Of a stretch of DNA of 36,093 nucleotides, positions 8,329 to 17,619 are shown piece after piece. Every line of letters starts with the position of its first letter. The first letter of the stretch is position 1. Made by a program: the position numbers and the translations under genes. The notes beneath the pieces are model-generated. The model had not been told where the DNA came from. It saw only the letters and a list, made by a program, of their open reading frames with translations, and made no database searches. The DNA comes from Cohaesibacteraceae bacterium (lineage in GTDB: Bacteria; Pseudomonadota; Alphaproteobacteria; Rhizobiales; MH13): the NCBI GenBank assembly GCA_028281795.1, contig JANQJE010000183.1, positions 1-36,093 on the forward strand. The letters run 5' to 3'.

Positions 8329-9051
8329 ATGACCGATTTTCTCAAAATGGATTTGTCCGGAAAGCGTGCGTTGATCACCGGTGCTCTGGGCACTCTGGGC
8401 AGCGCCATGGCGGAGCAGTTCAAACACGCGGGCGCCGATGTCACCATTCTTGATCGGCCAGACGGCGAGTCACGTGATGGGTTTGGCTATCTTGGCGTCG
8501 ATCTGAACGATCTTCCAGCTGCTGAAGAGGCTGTCAGAGCGGCTACGCCGTTCGATGTTCTGATCAACAATGCGGCGTTGATCATCAACAAGCCGCATGA
8601 GGCTTTCTCGCTGGCCGAGTATGAGGACCAGATTCGTGTCAACTCGTCCGCGGCCTTCGCGTTATCGCGGGTTTGCGCTCCTCATATGAAGGAGAAAGGC
8701 TGGGGCAAGATCGTCAACCTTACCTCCATCACGCTCAACGGGCAGTGGGACGGGTATGTGCCTTATGTTGCGTCCAAAGGTGCGATGCTGGGTCTCACCA
8801 AAGGGTTGGCGCGAGAGCTTGGACCGTTCGGCATCAATGTGAACGCCATTGCGCCCGGTGCGGTGAAGTCCGAGGCGGAAAACCGCGTCTTCGCCGACCG
8901 GTTGGACGAATACAATGACTGGGTGCTGGAACGGCAGTGCCTCAAATCGCGTATTGAAGCGAGCGATGTTGCCGATCTTGCGCTTTTCCTGTGTTCGGAT
9001 GCAGCGCGCATGATTTCCGGTCAGAACATGGCGATCGATGGCGGTTGGTGA
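8329..9051 (+). CDS. Short-chain dehydrogenase/reductase, probable aldose 1-dehydrogenase
   Basis: This is a 240-residue classical SDR. Visible are the nucleotide-binding TGALGTLG (17-24), Asp42 at the end of strand 2 (suggesting NAD rather than NADP), NNAA (80-83), Ser133 and the catalytic YVASK (Y146-K150). The C-terminus has the usual SGQNMAIDGGW. In this operon the expected reaction is oxidation of an aldose at C1 to its lactone, before the SMP-30 lactonase. Many SDRs act on other hydroxyl groups, so the substrate is inference. The gene follows the ATPase by 14 bp and its stop TGA overlaps the epimerase ATG. Confidence 0.85.
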   Translation: MTDFLKMDLSGKRALITGALGTLGSAMAEQFKHAGADVTILDRPDGESRDGFGYLGVDLNDLPAAEEAVRAATPFDVLINNAALIINKPHEAFSLAEYEDQIRVNSSAAFALSRVCAPHMKEKGWGKIVNLTSITLNGQWDGYVPYVASKGAMLGLTKGLARELGPFGINVNAIAPGAVKSEAENRVFADRLDEYNDWVLERQCLKSRIEASDVADLALFLCSDAARMISGQNMAIDGGW

Positions 9052-9908
9052 TGCTCACGCTGACGGCTGACGATGCGGAGGCCCGCCTTGTTCCCGACCT
9101 TGGGGGCGGTCTTGCCGGTCTCTGGGTTGACGGAAAGCCTGTACTGCGGCCCTGGTCGGGTCATGAGAGCGAAGGTCCGTTTGCGTTGGCATGCAATATC
9201 CTGGTGCCGTTCTCCAACCGTATCGCGGGCGGTTTCACCTTTCAGGGCACGTATCACGCGATGCCGCCCAATCTCGACATCGATCCATTTGCCATTCACG
9301 GCGATGGCTTCCAGAAGCGTTGGTTGATCGATGAAGCGGATGGCACGAAAGCTGTTCTGCGCCTGACGGATGGGGCTTTCGGTCCCTATCGGTATGAAGC
9401 CGTCCAGACAGTGACGCTGACGGAGACGCGCCTGACGCTTGAGCTTGATATGACGAACCAGGCCGCTTTTGCACTGCCCTATGGGGGCGGGTTTCATCCC
9501 TGGTTTCCCCGCAGCGACGACACAGTGTTGCAGTTCAACGCACCGAACCATTGGCCGGAAGACGAGAGGCATCTGCCTGCAACGGACAGGCCGCAGGCCG
9601 CGCCTGATGATTTTGATTTCACGACCGCAAAACCGCTGCCGCAACGATGGATCAATTGCGGCTATTCCGGATGGGACGGTCGAGCCTGCATCGTGCAGGG
9701 GGAGGACGCTTTGTCTTTGACAGTCACCAGTGGATTGCTGACATCCGCCATTGTCTATTCTCCCGAACCCGATTGCGGGTTTTTTTGTTTCGAGCCGGTC
9801 AGCCATCCGGTGAACGCCCACAATCTGCCCGGTTTGCCAGGGCTTGCCATTCTGGAGCCGGGGAAAAGTCTCGCGATGCAGATGGTCTTGGACTGGAGCG
9901 GATCATGA
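9051..9908 (+). CDS. Aldose 1-epimerase (mutarotase) family protein
   Basis: The protein has 285 residues and starts at the ATG that overlaps the SDR stop. The galactose-mutarotase beta-sandwich is shown by LGGGLAGLWVDGKPVLRPW at the N-terminus, CNILVPFSNRI (the sugar-contacting NR pair), IHGDGFQKRW (the family's catalytic His region), GGGFHPWFPR and EPVSHPVNAHN near the C-terminus. Mutarotases interconvert alpha and beta anomers so that the dehydrogenase receives the right form. An unusual feature is a terminator-like hairpin with a T-run in codons for the conserved DCGFFCFEP segment. The stop overlaps the start of the lactonase gene (ATGA). Confidence 0.88.
   Translation: MLTLTADDAEARLVPDLGGGLAGLWVDGKPVLRPWSGHESEGPFALACNILVPFSNRIAGGFTFQGTYHAMPPNLDIDPFAIHGDGFQKRWLIDEADGTKAVLRLTDGAFGPYRYEAVQTVTLTETRLTLELDMTNQAAFALPYGGGFHPWFPRSDDTVLQFNAPNHWPEDERHLPATDRPQAAPDDFDFTTAKPLPQRWINCGYSGWDGRACIVQGEDALSLTVTSGLLTSAIVYSPEPDCGFFCFEPVSHPVNAHNLPGLPGLAILEPGKSLAMQMVLDWSGS
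9766..9786 (+). terminator. Terminator-like hairpin inside the epimerase gene
   Basis: AACCCG (9766-9771) and CGGGTT (9776-9781) form a six-pair stem with loop ATTG, immediately followed by an unbroken T-run to 9786. It has the form of an intrinsic terminator, but lies within a translated gene about 120 bp before its stop. Ribosomes would normally suppress it, so partial termination when translation lags is the possible effect. Confidence 0.45.
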
Positions 9909-10804
9909 TGGATTTCAGGCCGATCAGCGAAGAACGCTATGCCGTCGCCGAGGGTCCGGTTTGGGATGGTCAGAAGGGAAAGCTCTTCTGGGTCGATATC
10001 ATCGGCAAGACGATCCATGCCCATGATCCAGCGTCGGACCGTAGTAAGAGATGGCTGTCGGAGGATTTTCCGACCGCTCTTGCCCTCTCCCAAGACGGCA
10101 ACCGCGCCATGGTCGCCCTGGCTGACGGTATGGCATGGTTGGACTTTGACGATGGTGTTTTCAAACCGTTTACCGCAGTGGATCCGATGGACGGTAACCG
10201 GCTCAATGAGGGCAAATGCGACCCGCAAGGCCGGTTCTGGACGGGTTCCATGCAGACCAATCTCAACCCCGATGGCTCCGGCCGTACCATGGACCGCAAT
10301 TCCGGTGCGCTGTTTCGTATCGATCCCGACGGTACTGTCAGTCCTCGCACCGAGCATGTGTTCGGTATCTCCAACACATTGGCCTGGTCGCCTGATGGCA
10401 GGACGTTCTATTTCGGCGACAGCGTTCGCAATGTCATCTTTGCCTATGACTGGCACGCCGACGACGGCGCGATCAGCAACCCTCGTGTTCATCTGGAAGG
10501 TTTCGAGCGTGGGGCACCGGACGGGTCGGCGATCGATGAGCATGGCTGCCTGTGGAACGCGCGCTTCGGCGGGTCCTGTCTTGTCCGCATCACCCCGGGC
10601 GGGGAGATCGATCGGATCGTCGAACTGCCGGTTACCAACCCCACCAGTTGCACATTCGGTGGTCCGGATCGTAAACAGTTGTTCGTTACGTCAGCTCAGT
10701 TCACCTTGAGCGATTATCAACTGGCAGCCAACCCGATGGAAGGTGCCGTGCTTTGTGCGGCCGTCGATACGCCGGGCGTGCCAGATCACCGTTTTGGAGC
10801 CTAG
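9905..10804 (+). CDS. SMP-30/gluconolactonase family sugar lactonase
   Basis: This 299-residue protein is a six-bladed propeller of the SMP-30 family. Characteristic parts are EGPVWDG with the metal-binding Glu, NRLNEGKCDPQGRFWTGSM with the metal-ligand Asn and substrate residues, ISNTLAWSPDGRTFYFGDS with the second Asn ligand, and APDGSAIDEHGCLWNA with the Asp ligand/base. It opens the sugar lactone made by the dehydrogenase to the free aldonate. The ATG at 9905 overlaps the epimerase stop, with GGAG 6 bp upstream. The stop codon TAG is odd: its TA is the duplicated target and its G is the first base of the inserted MITE, so the ancestral stop was probably TAA. Confidence 0.9.
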   Translation: MMDFRPISEERYAVAEGPVWDGQKGKLFWVDIIGKTIHAHDPASDRSKRWLSEDFPTALALSQDGNRAMVALADGMAWLDFDDGVFKPFTAVDPMDGNRLNEGKCDPQGRFWTGSMQTNLNPDGSGRTMDRNSGALFRIDPDGTVSPRTEHVFGISNTLAWSPDGRTFYFGDSVRNVIFAYDWHADDGAISNPRVHLEGFERGAPDGSAIDEHGCLWNARFGGSCLVRITPGGEIDRIVELPVTNPTSCTFGGPDRKQLFVTSAQFTLSDYQLAANPMEGAVLCAAVDTPGVPDHRFGA

Positions 10805-11110
10805 AGCATACCTTGTTTAGATTGGAGCGATTTGATGGACGAGGTTTTGTGTGTCCCACAAGGAAAAGACCGCAGCGCGATGCTGCGCATCGTGCGAGGA
10901 TTTTGACGAAGTGGGTCTGCAAAAGATCGCCAAGCCGGAGGTCATAACACATTGGAACAAAACATTTTCTCGCAATCGTCTGAGCTTGGTCTTTTCCGCA
11001 CCGGACAGCGTCGCGCGAAGCTAACGGTGCCCGCACCGCGTCGCCTCACGCTCCTTGCCGGACCGAAAAACTCCGGCGCTCAAACGATTCAATCTAAACA
11101 AGGTATGCTC
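10804..11110 (+). mobile_element. MITE-like element, copy 1 (307 bp, TA target duplication)
   Basis: The ends are perfect 21-bp inverted repeats beginning GAGCATACCTTG (10804-10824 and 11090-11110). TA flanks both sides (10802-10803 and 11111-11112). No transposase frame is present. TA duplication with short inverted repeats points to mobilisation by an IS630/Tc1-mariner-type enzyme elsewhere in the genome. The interior is shared with copy 2 (18185-18491, inverted), including CCCACAAGGAAAAGACCGC, AAAAGATCGCCAAGC, CGTCTGAGCTTGGTC and the GCGACGCGGTGCGGGC complement. A roughly 40-bp middle part has diverged. It accounts for all of the gap between the lactonase and the next gene. Confidence 0.88.
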
Positions 11111-11116
11111 TAACGT

Positions 11117-12253
11117 ATGAGTCACCCTGTTTGTCTTGGCCGCGTCTGGCGCGATGGTGTCGGGCCGTGCGTTGTGACAGTGCGTGGCGGTGACGATGTT
11201 GTCGACATCACCAGCAAGGTTGCACCCACGGTGCGTGATGTCTGTGAGATGGATGATCCGGCAGGCTTTGTTGTGTCCGCTGCGGGCGAGACGGTCGGCT
11301 CGCTGAAAGCGCTTCAGGATGCAGTTATCGGCGACCCTGCCATCACCCATCTTCTGGCTCCGTGTGATCTGCAGGCGGTCAAAGCATGCGGTGTGACGTT
11401 TGCCGGCTCGATGGTCGAGCGCGTCATCGAAGAGCGGGCCGCCGGTGATCCATCCGCCGCGCAGGCCATTCGCGAGCGTATTGGTGCCTTGATCGGTGAA
11501 AGTCTGCGCAACATCACGCCGGGTTCGGATGAGGCGATGGCCGTGAAGGAAGCGTTGATTGCTGAAGGCCTCTGGAGCCAGTATCTTGAGGTTGGCATCG
11601 GCCCGGATGCAGAGGTTTTTTCCAAAGCACAGGTCCTGTCCTCGGTGGGCCATGGCGCGAAAATCGGCCTGCATCCGGCATCGCAATGGAACAATCCCGA
11701 GCCTGAGGTGGTGCTGGCAGTTGCCTCCACTGGTACGATCGTCGGCGCGACGCTGGGCAATGATGTAAACCTGCGGGACATTGAAGGCCGCTCTGCGCTG
11801 TTGCTGTCAAAGGCGAAGGACAACAATGCCTCCTGTGCAATCGGTCCATTCATTCGCCTGTTCGATGAGGCGTTCACGCTGGATGATGTTCGTCGTCAGA
11901 CGCTCACCCTGCATGTTGAAGGACTCGATGGTTTCGTCTTGCATGGCTCCTCGGACATGGCCCAGATCAGCCGCGATCCGGCCGATCTGGTTGCGCAAAC
12001 ACTCGGGCCGCATCATCAATATCCCGATGGCATCATGCTGTTTCTCGGAACCCTGTTTGCCCCGACGGAGGACCGCGATCCGGACGGTGCGCCGGGCGAC
12101 GGCTTTACCCATCGGCTTGGCGATCTCGTTACCATCTCGTCACCCGATTTGGGCAGCCTTACCAACAGTGTCGATCTCTCGACCAACTGTCCCCCCTGGA
12201 CCTTTGGTGTCCGGGCTCTGATGGCCAATCTGGCCGACCGTAACCTTCTCTAA
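11117..12253 (+). CDS. FAH-fold AraD1/XylX-like 2-keto-3-deoxypentonate dehydratase (probable)
   Basis: The protein has 378 residues with a C-terminal fumarylacetoacetase-type domain. The metal motif is E195 and E197 (NNPEPEVVL) with D216 (LGNDVNLRD). GPFIRL, SSDMAQISRDP and IMLFLGTLFAP are family segments. Caulobacter XylX and related AraD1 proteins of this fold dehydrate 2-keto-3-deoxypentonates to 2-oxoglutarate semialdehyde. The neighbouring semialdehyde dehydrogenase supports that role. Hydrolytic cleavage of a diketo acid is the alternative for this fold. The MITE ends 6 bp before the ATG and no good ribosome site now lies at normal spacing (AAGG is 14 bp away). Before insertion, TTTTGGAG at the lactonase end would have been about 8 bp upstream. 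Confidence 0.82.
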   Translation: MSHPVCLGRVWRDGVGPCVVTVRGGDDVVDITSKVAPTVRDVCEMDDPAGFVVSAAGETVGSLKALQDAVIGDPAITHLLAPCDLQAVKACGVTFAGSMVERVIEERAAGDPSAAQAIRERIGALIGESLRNITPGSDEAMAVKEALIAEGLWSQYLEVGIGPDAEVFSKAQVLSSVGHGAKIGLHPASQWNNPEPEVVLAVASTGTIVGATLGNDVNLRDIEGRSALLLSKAKDNNASCAIGPFIRLFDEAFTLDDVRRQTLTLHVEGLDGFVLHGSSDMAQISRDPADLVAQTLGPHHQYPDGIMLFLGTLFAPTEDRDPDGAPGDGFTHRLGDLVTISSPDLGSLTNSVDLSTNCPPWTFGVRALMANLADRNLL

Positions 12254-12267
12254 CTGAAAGACATTCC

Positions 12268-13791
12268 ATGCTGCAGAAACGCTCGTTGTCTGGCAAACAT
12301 CTGATCGCCGGTTCCTGGGTTGGCGCATCCACAACATTTGAAAACATGCCGGTAGAAGGCGAGGCGGACAGCTTTGCCGCCGGGACACCGGACCTTGTGA
12401 ACCAGGCTGTGGAAGCCGCCGAAGAGGCCTTCTGGCCGTTCAGTGCGACGAGCCGAGGCGAACGCGCGAACTTCCTACGCACGATCGCCGATGAGATCGA
12501 TGCGCGTGGTGATGCCATCACGGCGATGGGCATGAAGGAAACCGGCCTACCGGAAGCTCGTCTGGTTGGCGAGCGTGGCCGCACGGTCGGTCAGCTTCGT
12601 TTGTTCGCCGATCACATCGAAAAGGGCGACTACCTGGATCGTCGCCGTGACGGCGCTTTGCCCGACCGCCAGCCGTTACCGCGCCCCGACTTGCGGCTGA
12701 TGCAGGTGCCGACCGGCCCGGTCGCCGTGTTTGGTGCCTCAAACTTTCCGCTCGCCTTCTCCGTTGCCGGAGGTGATACAGCTTCCGCGCTGGCGGCGGG
12801 TTGTCCGGTGGTGGTCAAAGGGCACTCAGCGCATCCGGGCACAGGTGAGCTCGTTGCTCAGGCGATCGATGCGGCCATCCAAGCAACCAAGATGCATCCC
12901 GGCGTTTTTTCTCTGATTCAAGGCGGTAACCGGTCTGTGGGCGAAGCGTTGGTGCAGCATCCCCTGATCCGTGCCGTCGGCTTCACCGGTTCCCTTGGTG
13001 GTGGCCGGGCGCTGTTCAACCTGTGTGCTGCACGGCCTGATCCGATTCCGTTTTTCGGTGAGCTCGGTTCGGTCAACCCGATGTTTGTCCTGCCGCATGC
13101 TATAGCCAACAGAGCCGACCAGATTGGCGCAGGTTGGGCAGCTTCGTTGACCATGGGTGCCGGACAGTTCTGCACCAATCCGGGCATTGCCGTGGTGCTG
13201 GATGGCGCCGATGCCAGTGCTTTCGTGGCGGCCACCCGCAAGGCCCTGGAACCGCTGACTGCCCAGACCATGCTGACCGATGGCATGGCCGAGGCTTACA
13301 CGTCCGGTCGCACCATCATCGCGACGGCAGACGGCGTGAAAGAAGTGCTGTCGAACAGCTGTCAGGGCCGGCAGGCAACAGCCGATCTTTATGAAGTTTC
13401 CGGCGATGACTGGTTGGCCAACCATGCGCTGTCCGAAGAGGTATTCGGACCGCTGGGTCTGGTCGTTCGGTCCAAGGATGCCGATCAAATGCTGACGATC
13501 GCGAGGAGTTTGCAGGGTCAGTTGACCTGTACGTTGCATCTGGACGACGCAGACGCAGAGCTTGGGCAGAGCCTGATGCCGATTTTGACCCGCAAGGCTG
13601 GCCGTTTGCTGGCCAATGGCTACCCGACGGGCGTTGAGGTCTCCGACACGATGGTCCATGGCGGACCTTATCCGGCATCGACCAATTTCGGAGCGACCTC
13701 GGTCGGAACATTGTCGATCCGCCGTTGGCTCAGGCCGATCTGCTATCAGAACATGCCCGATGCTTTGCTTCCTCAGGACGTTAAGAGCTGA
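12268..13791 (+). CDS. Aldehyde dehydrogenase, probable 2-oxoglutarate semialdehyde dehydrogenase
   Basis: This 507-residue enzyme shows the aldehyde dehydrogenase hallmarks: PTGPVAVFGASNFPLAFS, the nucleotide-binding GFTGSLGGGRAL, the general base E265 (FGELGSVNP) and the nucleophile C302 (AGQFCTNPG). The N-terminal LSGKHLIAGSWVG and the GQFCTNPG/GELGSVNP variants are those of the NADP-linked ketoglutarate-semialdehyde dehydrogenase group (EC 1.2.1.26). It would form 2-oxoglutarate, the end product of a non-phosphorylating pentose route. It follows the FAH-fold gene by 14 bp and is the last gene before the terminator. It implies a five-carbon intermediate, which argues for a pentose rather than a hexose as the operon's substrate. 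Confidence 0.88.
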   Translation: MLQKRSLSGKHLIAGSWVGASTTFENMPVEGEADSFAAGTPDLVNQAVEAAEEAFWPFSATSRGERANFLRTIADEIDARGDAITAMGMKETGLPEARLVGERGRTVGQLRLFADHIEKGDYLDRRRDGALPDRQPLPRPDLRLMQVPTGPVAVFGASNFPLAFSVAGGDTASALAAGCPVVVKGHSAHPGTGELVAQAIDAAIQATKMHPGVFSLIQGGNRSVGEALVQHPLIRAVGFTGSLGGGRALFNLCAARPDPIPFFGELGSVNPMFVLPHAIANRADQIGAGWAASLTMGAGQFCTNPGIAVVLDGADASAFVAATRKALEPLTAQTMLTDGMAEAYTSGRTIIATADGVKEVLSNSCQGRQATADLYEVSGDDWLANHALSEEVFGPLGLVVRSKDADQMLTIARSLQGQLTCTLHLDDADAELGQSLMPILTRKAGRLLANGYPTGVEVSDTMVHGGPYPASTNFGATSVGTLSIRRWLRPICYQNMPDALLPQDVKS

Positions 13792-13805
13792 TGCTCCGAT
13801 AGGAA

Positions 13806-13837
13806 AAAAGGCGCATGGCTTCTGCCATGCGCCTTTT
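13806..13837. terminator. Strong bidirectional intrinsic terminator
   Basis: A perfect 14-bp stem AAAAGGCGCATGGC / GCCATGCGCCTTTT with a TTCT loop has an A-run on one side and a T-run on the other. It therefore works for both strands. It separates the convergent dehydrogenase gene (+) and the cox operon end (-). Confidence 0.9.
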
Positions 13838-13869
13838 CTGAGAGGTTTTATGTGGCCTTTGTTGCAAGG

Positions 13870-14667
13870 CTAGCCTGCAGCGGCGACCGCCCGTTTCGCC
13901 ATGACCTTCACCAGATTGGCGCGGTACGCCGCGTCACCATGGATGTCCGAGAGCATGTCACCGGCATCCACGGAAACACCATCGACGGCGTCGGGTGAGA
14001 AATCACTGGAAAGGGCCGCTTCGATCCCGGTATGGCGGAACACGCCGTCCGAGCCCGCCCCTGTGACCGCAGCGCGAACCCCGCCGCCGGTCTGGGCAAC
14101 GAACACGCCCGCCATGGCGTAGCGCGAGGCCGGGTTGGGGAACTTGGCGTAGGCTGCTTTTGCGGGTTTGGGGAACCTAACAGCAGTGATGATTTCATCC
14201 TCGTCGAGAACCGTAGCGAACATGCCGTCGAAGAAGTCGTCCGCTGCGATTTCGCGTTTTGATGTGACCACCGTCGCGCCCAATCCAAGAACGGCTGACG
14301 GGTAATCGGCGGCAGGGTCATTGTTGGCAATCGATCCACCAAGGGTTCCCATGTGGCGGACCGCCGGGTCGCCAATACCCTCAGCAAGGCTGGCAAGCGC
14401 TGGGATATGCGCCTTGACGTCGGCGCTGCTGGCCACCTCAGCATGGGTTGTCGCTGCGCCGATGGTGAGCATGTCACCGTCAACCGACACACCGACCATG
14501 CCGTCAATCCCGCGGATGTCCACCAGATCGGACGGGGCGGCCAGATGCTGTTTCATCGTCGGCAGAAGCGTCTGCCCGCCAGCCAGAACCTTGGCGTCTT
14601 CGTTGCTGGCAAGCGCGGCCACGGCGTCGGCCAGAGAGGAGGGTTTGTGATAATTGGCTGCGTACAT
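13870..14667 (-). CDS. coxM: CoxM-like FAD-binding subunit of a molybdenum hydroxylase
   Basis: The protein has 265 residues. The FAD-binding PCMH fold shows AGGQTLLP (29-36) and TLGGSIANNDPAAD (108-121), which grip the flavin diphosphate. The C-terminal part is the CO-dehydrogenase flavoprotein domain. The ATG at 14667 lies just after GGAGG, downstream of the coxL stop on the same strand; an extended reading into coxL has no support. It passes electrons from the 2Fe-2S subunit to the acceptor. The order S-L-M on the minus strand is that of form II cox operons, whereas form I operons are M-S-L. Confidence 0.9.
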   Translation of the reverse strand: MYAANYHKPSSLADAVAALASNEDAKVLAGGQTLLPTMKQHLAAPSDLVDIRGIDGMVGVSVDGDMLTIGAATTHAEVASSADVKAHIPALASLAEGIGDPAVRHMGTLGGSIANNDPAADYPSAVLGLGATVVTSKREIAADDFFDGMFATVLDEDEIITAVRFPKPAKAAYAKFPNPASRYAMAGVFVAQTGGGVRAAVTGAGSDGVFRHTGIEAALSSDFSPDAVDGVSVDAGDMLSDIHGDAAYRANLVKVMAKRAVAAAG

Positions 14668-14680
14668 AACTGTGTCCTCC

Positions 14681-17041
14681 TTACTCGGCCGCCACGGGCA
14701 TCTGGGTTGCCTGAATCGCCGCCCAAACGCGCTGCGGGGTTGCCGGCATCTCGATATTCTCCGTGCCAATGGCATCGACGATGGCGTTGATCACGGCAGG
14801 CGGAGCGCCGATGGCGCCAGCTTCACCGCAGCCTTTCAGACCGAGCGGGTTGTTCGGCGACGGTGTGCAGCCATGGCCGATGACATAGCTTGGTACGTCG
14901 TCGGCGCGCGGCATGGTGTAGTCCATATAGGATCCCGTCAGCAGCTGGCCTTCATCGTCATAGACAACGCCTTCCAGCAGCGCCTGACCGATGCCCTGGG
15001 TGACGCCGCCATGCACCTGGCCTTCCACGATCATCGGGTTGATGATGGTGCCGAAATCATCGGCCGCCACAAATTGCACGATCTGCGTAACGCCGGTTTC
15101 GGGATCGACTTCGACTTCGCAGATGAACGTGCCGGACGGGAAGGAGAAGTTCACCGGATCGAAGAAGCTGGTTTCCTTCAGGCCCGGTTCCATGCCTTCG
15201 GGCAGATTGTGCGCCATGTAGGCAGCCAATCCGATCTCATGCCAGGCCATCTTCTTGTCGGTACCGGCAACCTTGGCCTCGCCGCCTTCGATGACGATGT
15301 CGTCCTCGGACGCTTCCAGCGAATGGGCGACGATCTTCTTGACCTTGGCTTCGACTTTGTCGAGCGCCTTCATAACCGCCGACATCCCAACCGGCCCGGA
15401 GCGTGAGCCATAGGTCCCCATGCCGAACTGGACCTTATCGGTGTCGCCATGGACGATGGAGACGTTCTCCACCGGGATGCCGAACCTGTCGGATGCAAGC
15501 TGACAGAAGGTGGTTTCGTGACCCTGGCCGTGGCTGTGCGTGCCGGTCAGGATTTCGATGGTGCCGACCGGGTTCACCCGCACTTCTGCGCTTTCCCAAA
15601 GGCCGACGCCAGCGCCCAAAGATCCTGCGGCGGCTGACGGGGCCAGCCCGCAGGCTTCGATGAAGCAGGAATAGCCCAGGCCACGCAACTTGCCGCGAGA
15701 CGCAGCCTCGGCTTTGCGAGCCGGGAAGCCGGCCACGTCAGCCGCCTTTTGTGCCATGTCGAGCACGGTGTCGAAGTCGCCGCTGTCATAGGCGAGCAGT
15801 ACCTGGGTCTGATAGGGGAACGCACGAATGAAGTTCGTCCGGCGGAGATCGGCCACGTCCCGGCCCATCTCGCGTGCGGCCTTTTCTACGATCCGTTCAA
15901 TGAGGTAGGTGGCTTCGGGCCGCCCGGCGCCGCGATAGGCATCCACTGGAACCGTGTTCGTGTAGACTGCTTTCACGTTGCCGTAGATGGCGGGGATGTC
16001 GTACTGGCCCGACAACAGAGTGCCGTAAAGATAGGTCGGCGTGGCGGTCGCAAACAGGGATGCGTAAGCGCCGATGTTGGCGATCGTGTCCACCTTGAAA
16101 CCGACGATCTTGCCGGTGTCGTCGAAGCCCATGCGGGCCTTGGTGACGTGATCGCGGCCATGGGCATCGGTCATGAAGGCTTCGGAGCGGTCGGCTGTCC
16201 ATTTCACCGAGCGTCCGGTTTTCATCGATGCCCAAAGACAGGTGATTTCTTCAGGGTAGATGTAGATTTTCGAACCGAAGCCGCCGCCCACATCGGGTGC
16301 GATCACGCGCAGCTTGTGCTCCGGTGCGACGTTGTAAAACGCCGACAAGACCAGGCGTGCCACGTGGGGGTTCTGCGATGTCGTGTAGAGCGTGTAGTGA
16401 TCCTCGGCGCTGTCGAACACCGCAATGGCCGCCCGCGGCTCCATGGCGTTGGGCGAAAGGCGATTGTTCGTCAGCTCGATCTCGGTGATGTGTGCCGCGC
16501 CGGAGAGCGCCGCGTCGGTCTTGGCCTCATCGCCGATCTCCCAGTCGAAACAGAGATTGTTGGCGATCTCGTCATGCACGAGCGGCTGATTGTCTTGCAG
16601 CGTCTTTGCGGTGCTGACGGAGGGAGCAAGCTCCTCATAGTCCACGTCCACCGCTTCAGCAGCCAGACGCGCCTGCGCCTGCGTTTCGGCGATGACTACT
16701 GCAACCGCATCGCCGACATAGCGCACCTTTTCGGTCGCCAGGGCAGACCAGGCGCCGATGTTCATCGGCGAGCCGTCCTTGGACGTGATGGCCCACCCGG
16801 TGATGATGTTGCCGATGCCATCGCCTGTGAGTTGCGCGCCGTTGAGAACCGCGATCACGCCATCCATGGCCTCAGCGGCCGATGCGTCGATCCCGGTTAC
16901 CTTTGCATGGGCGTGCGGTGAGCGCACAAAGGCTGCGTAAGCCTGGTTCTCCATACGAATGTCGTCGGTGTACTTGCCCTTGCCGGTGATGAACCGCTTG
17001 TCTTCCTTGCGCTTGACGCGCGCGCCGATCCCGTCGCTCAT
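14681..17041 (-). CDS. coxL: CoxL-like molybdopterin-binding large subunit (form II)
   Basis: This 786-residue subunit has the xanthine-oxidase-type order: a small a/b domain with the [18 protein letters not shown] start, then two large cofactor domains. The active-site loop reads AYRGAGR (368-374), the form II signature, instead of the AYRCSFR loop of true aerobic CO dehydrogenase. The catalytic glutamate is E740 in [12 protein letters not shown], and [13 protein letters not shown] contributes to molybdopterin binding. It contacts the molybdenum-cytosine-dinucleotide cofactor and binds the substrate. Form II enzymes have poorly defined substrates (aldehydes, aromatic or N-heterocyclic compounds, possibly CO), so the name does not prove CO oxidation. 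Confidence 0.9.
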   Translation of the reverse strand: MSDGIGARVKRKEDKRFITGKGKYTDDIRMENQAYAAFVRSPHAHAKVTGIDASAAEAMDGVIAVLNGAQLTGDGIGNIITGWAITSKDGSPMNIGAWSALATEKVRYVGDAVAVVIAETQAQARLAAEAVDVDYEELAPSVSTAKTLQDNQPLVHDEIANNLCFDWEIGDEAKTDAALSGAAHITEIELTNNRLSPNAMEPRAAIAVFDSAEDHYTLYTTSQNPHVARLVLSAFYNVAPEHKLRVIAPDVGGGFGSKIYIYPEEITCLWASMKTGRSVKWTADRSEAFMTDAHGRDHVTKARMGFDDTGKIVGFKVDTIANIGAYASLFATATPTYLYGTLLSGQYDIPAIYGNVKAVYTNTVPVDAYRGAGRPEATYLIERIVEKAAREMGRDVADLRRTNFIRAFPYQTQVLLAYDSGDFDTVLDMAQKAADVAGFPARKAEAASRGKLRGLGYSCFIEACGLAPSAAAGSLGAGVGLWESAEVRVNPVGTIEILTGTHSHGQGHETTFCQLASDRFGIPVENVSIVHGDTDKVQFGMGTYGSRSGPVGMSAVMKALDKVEAKVKKIVAHSLEASEDDIVIEGGEAKVAGTDKKMAWHEIGLAAYMAHNLPEGMEPGLKETSFFDPVNFSFPSGTFICEVEVDPETGVTQIVQFVAADDFGTIINPMIVEGQVHGGVTQGIGQALLEGVVYDDEGQLLTGSYMDYTMPRADDVPSYVIGHGCTPSPNNPLGLKGCGEAGAIGAPPAVINAIVDAIGTENIEMPATPQRVWAAIQATQMPVAAE

Positions 17042-17062
17042 TGTTCTCTCCCTTCAGCTCGC

Positions 17063-17533
<471 letters not shown>

Positions 17534-17619
17534 TCTTGTCCTCCCCTGTGCGCGAAGGTTTTCCTTCGCTTGGCTCTTATCCGCCCGGTTGTTCCGGCCG
17601 GTTATTCCAGATCCAGCCG

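Noticed and set aside
10804-11110. Reading the first element as a riboswitch or attenuator of the AraD1-like gene
   Set aside because: The TA flanks, inverted ends and an inverted second copy at an unrelated locus explain it better as a mobile element.
15749-16921. 390-codon plus-strand frame opposite coxL
   Set aside because: It is an antisense shadow of a strongly recognised molybdopterin subunit. The repeated His/Arg/Gly/Val-rich pattern is typical of a reverse-frame reading.
14681-17041. Annotating the large subunit as aerobic carbon monoxide dehydrogenase
   Set aside because: The active-site loop is AYRGAGR. The Cys-containing AYRCSFR loop of form I enzymes is absent.
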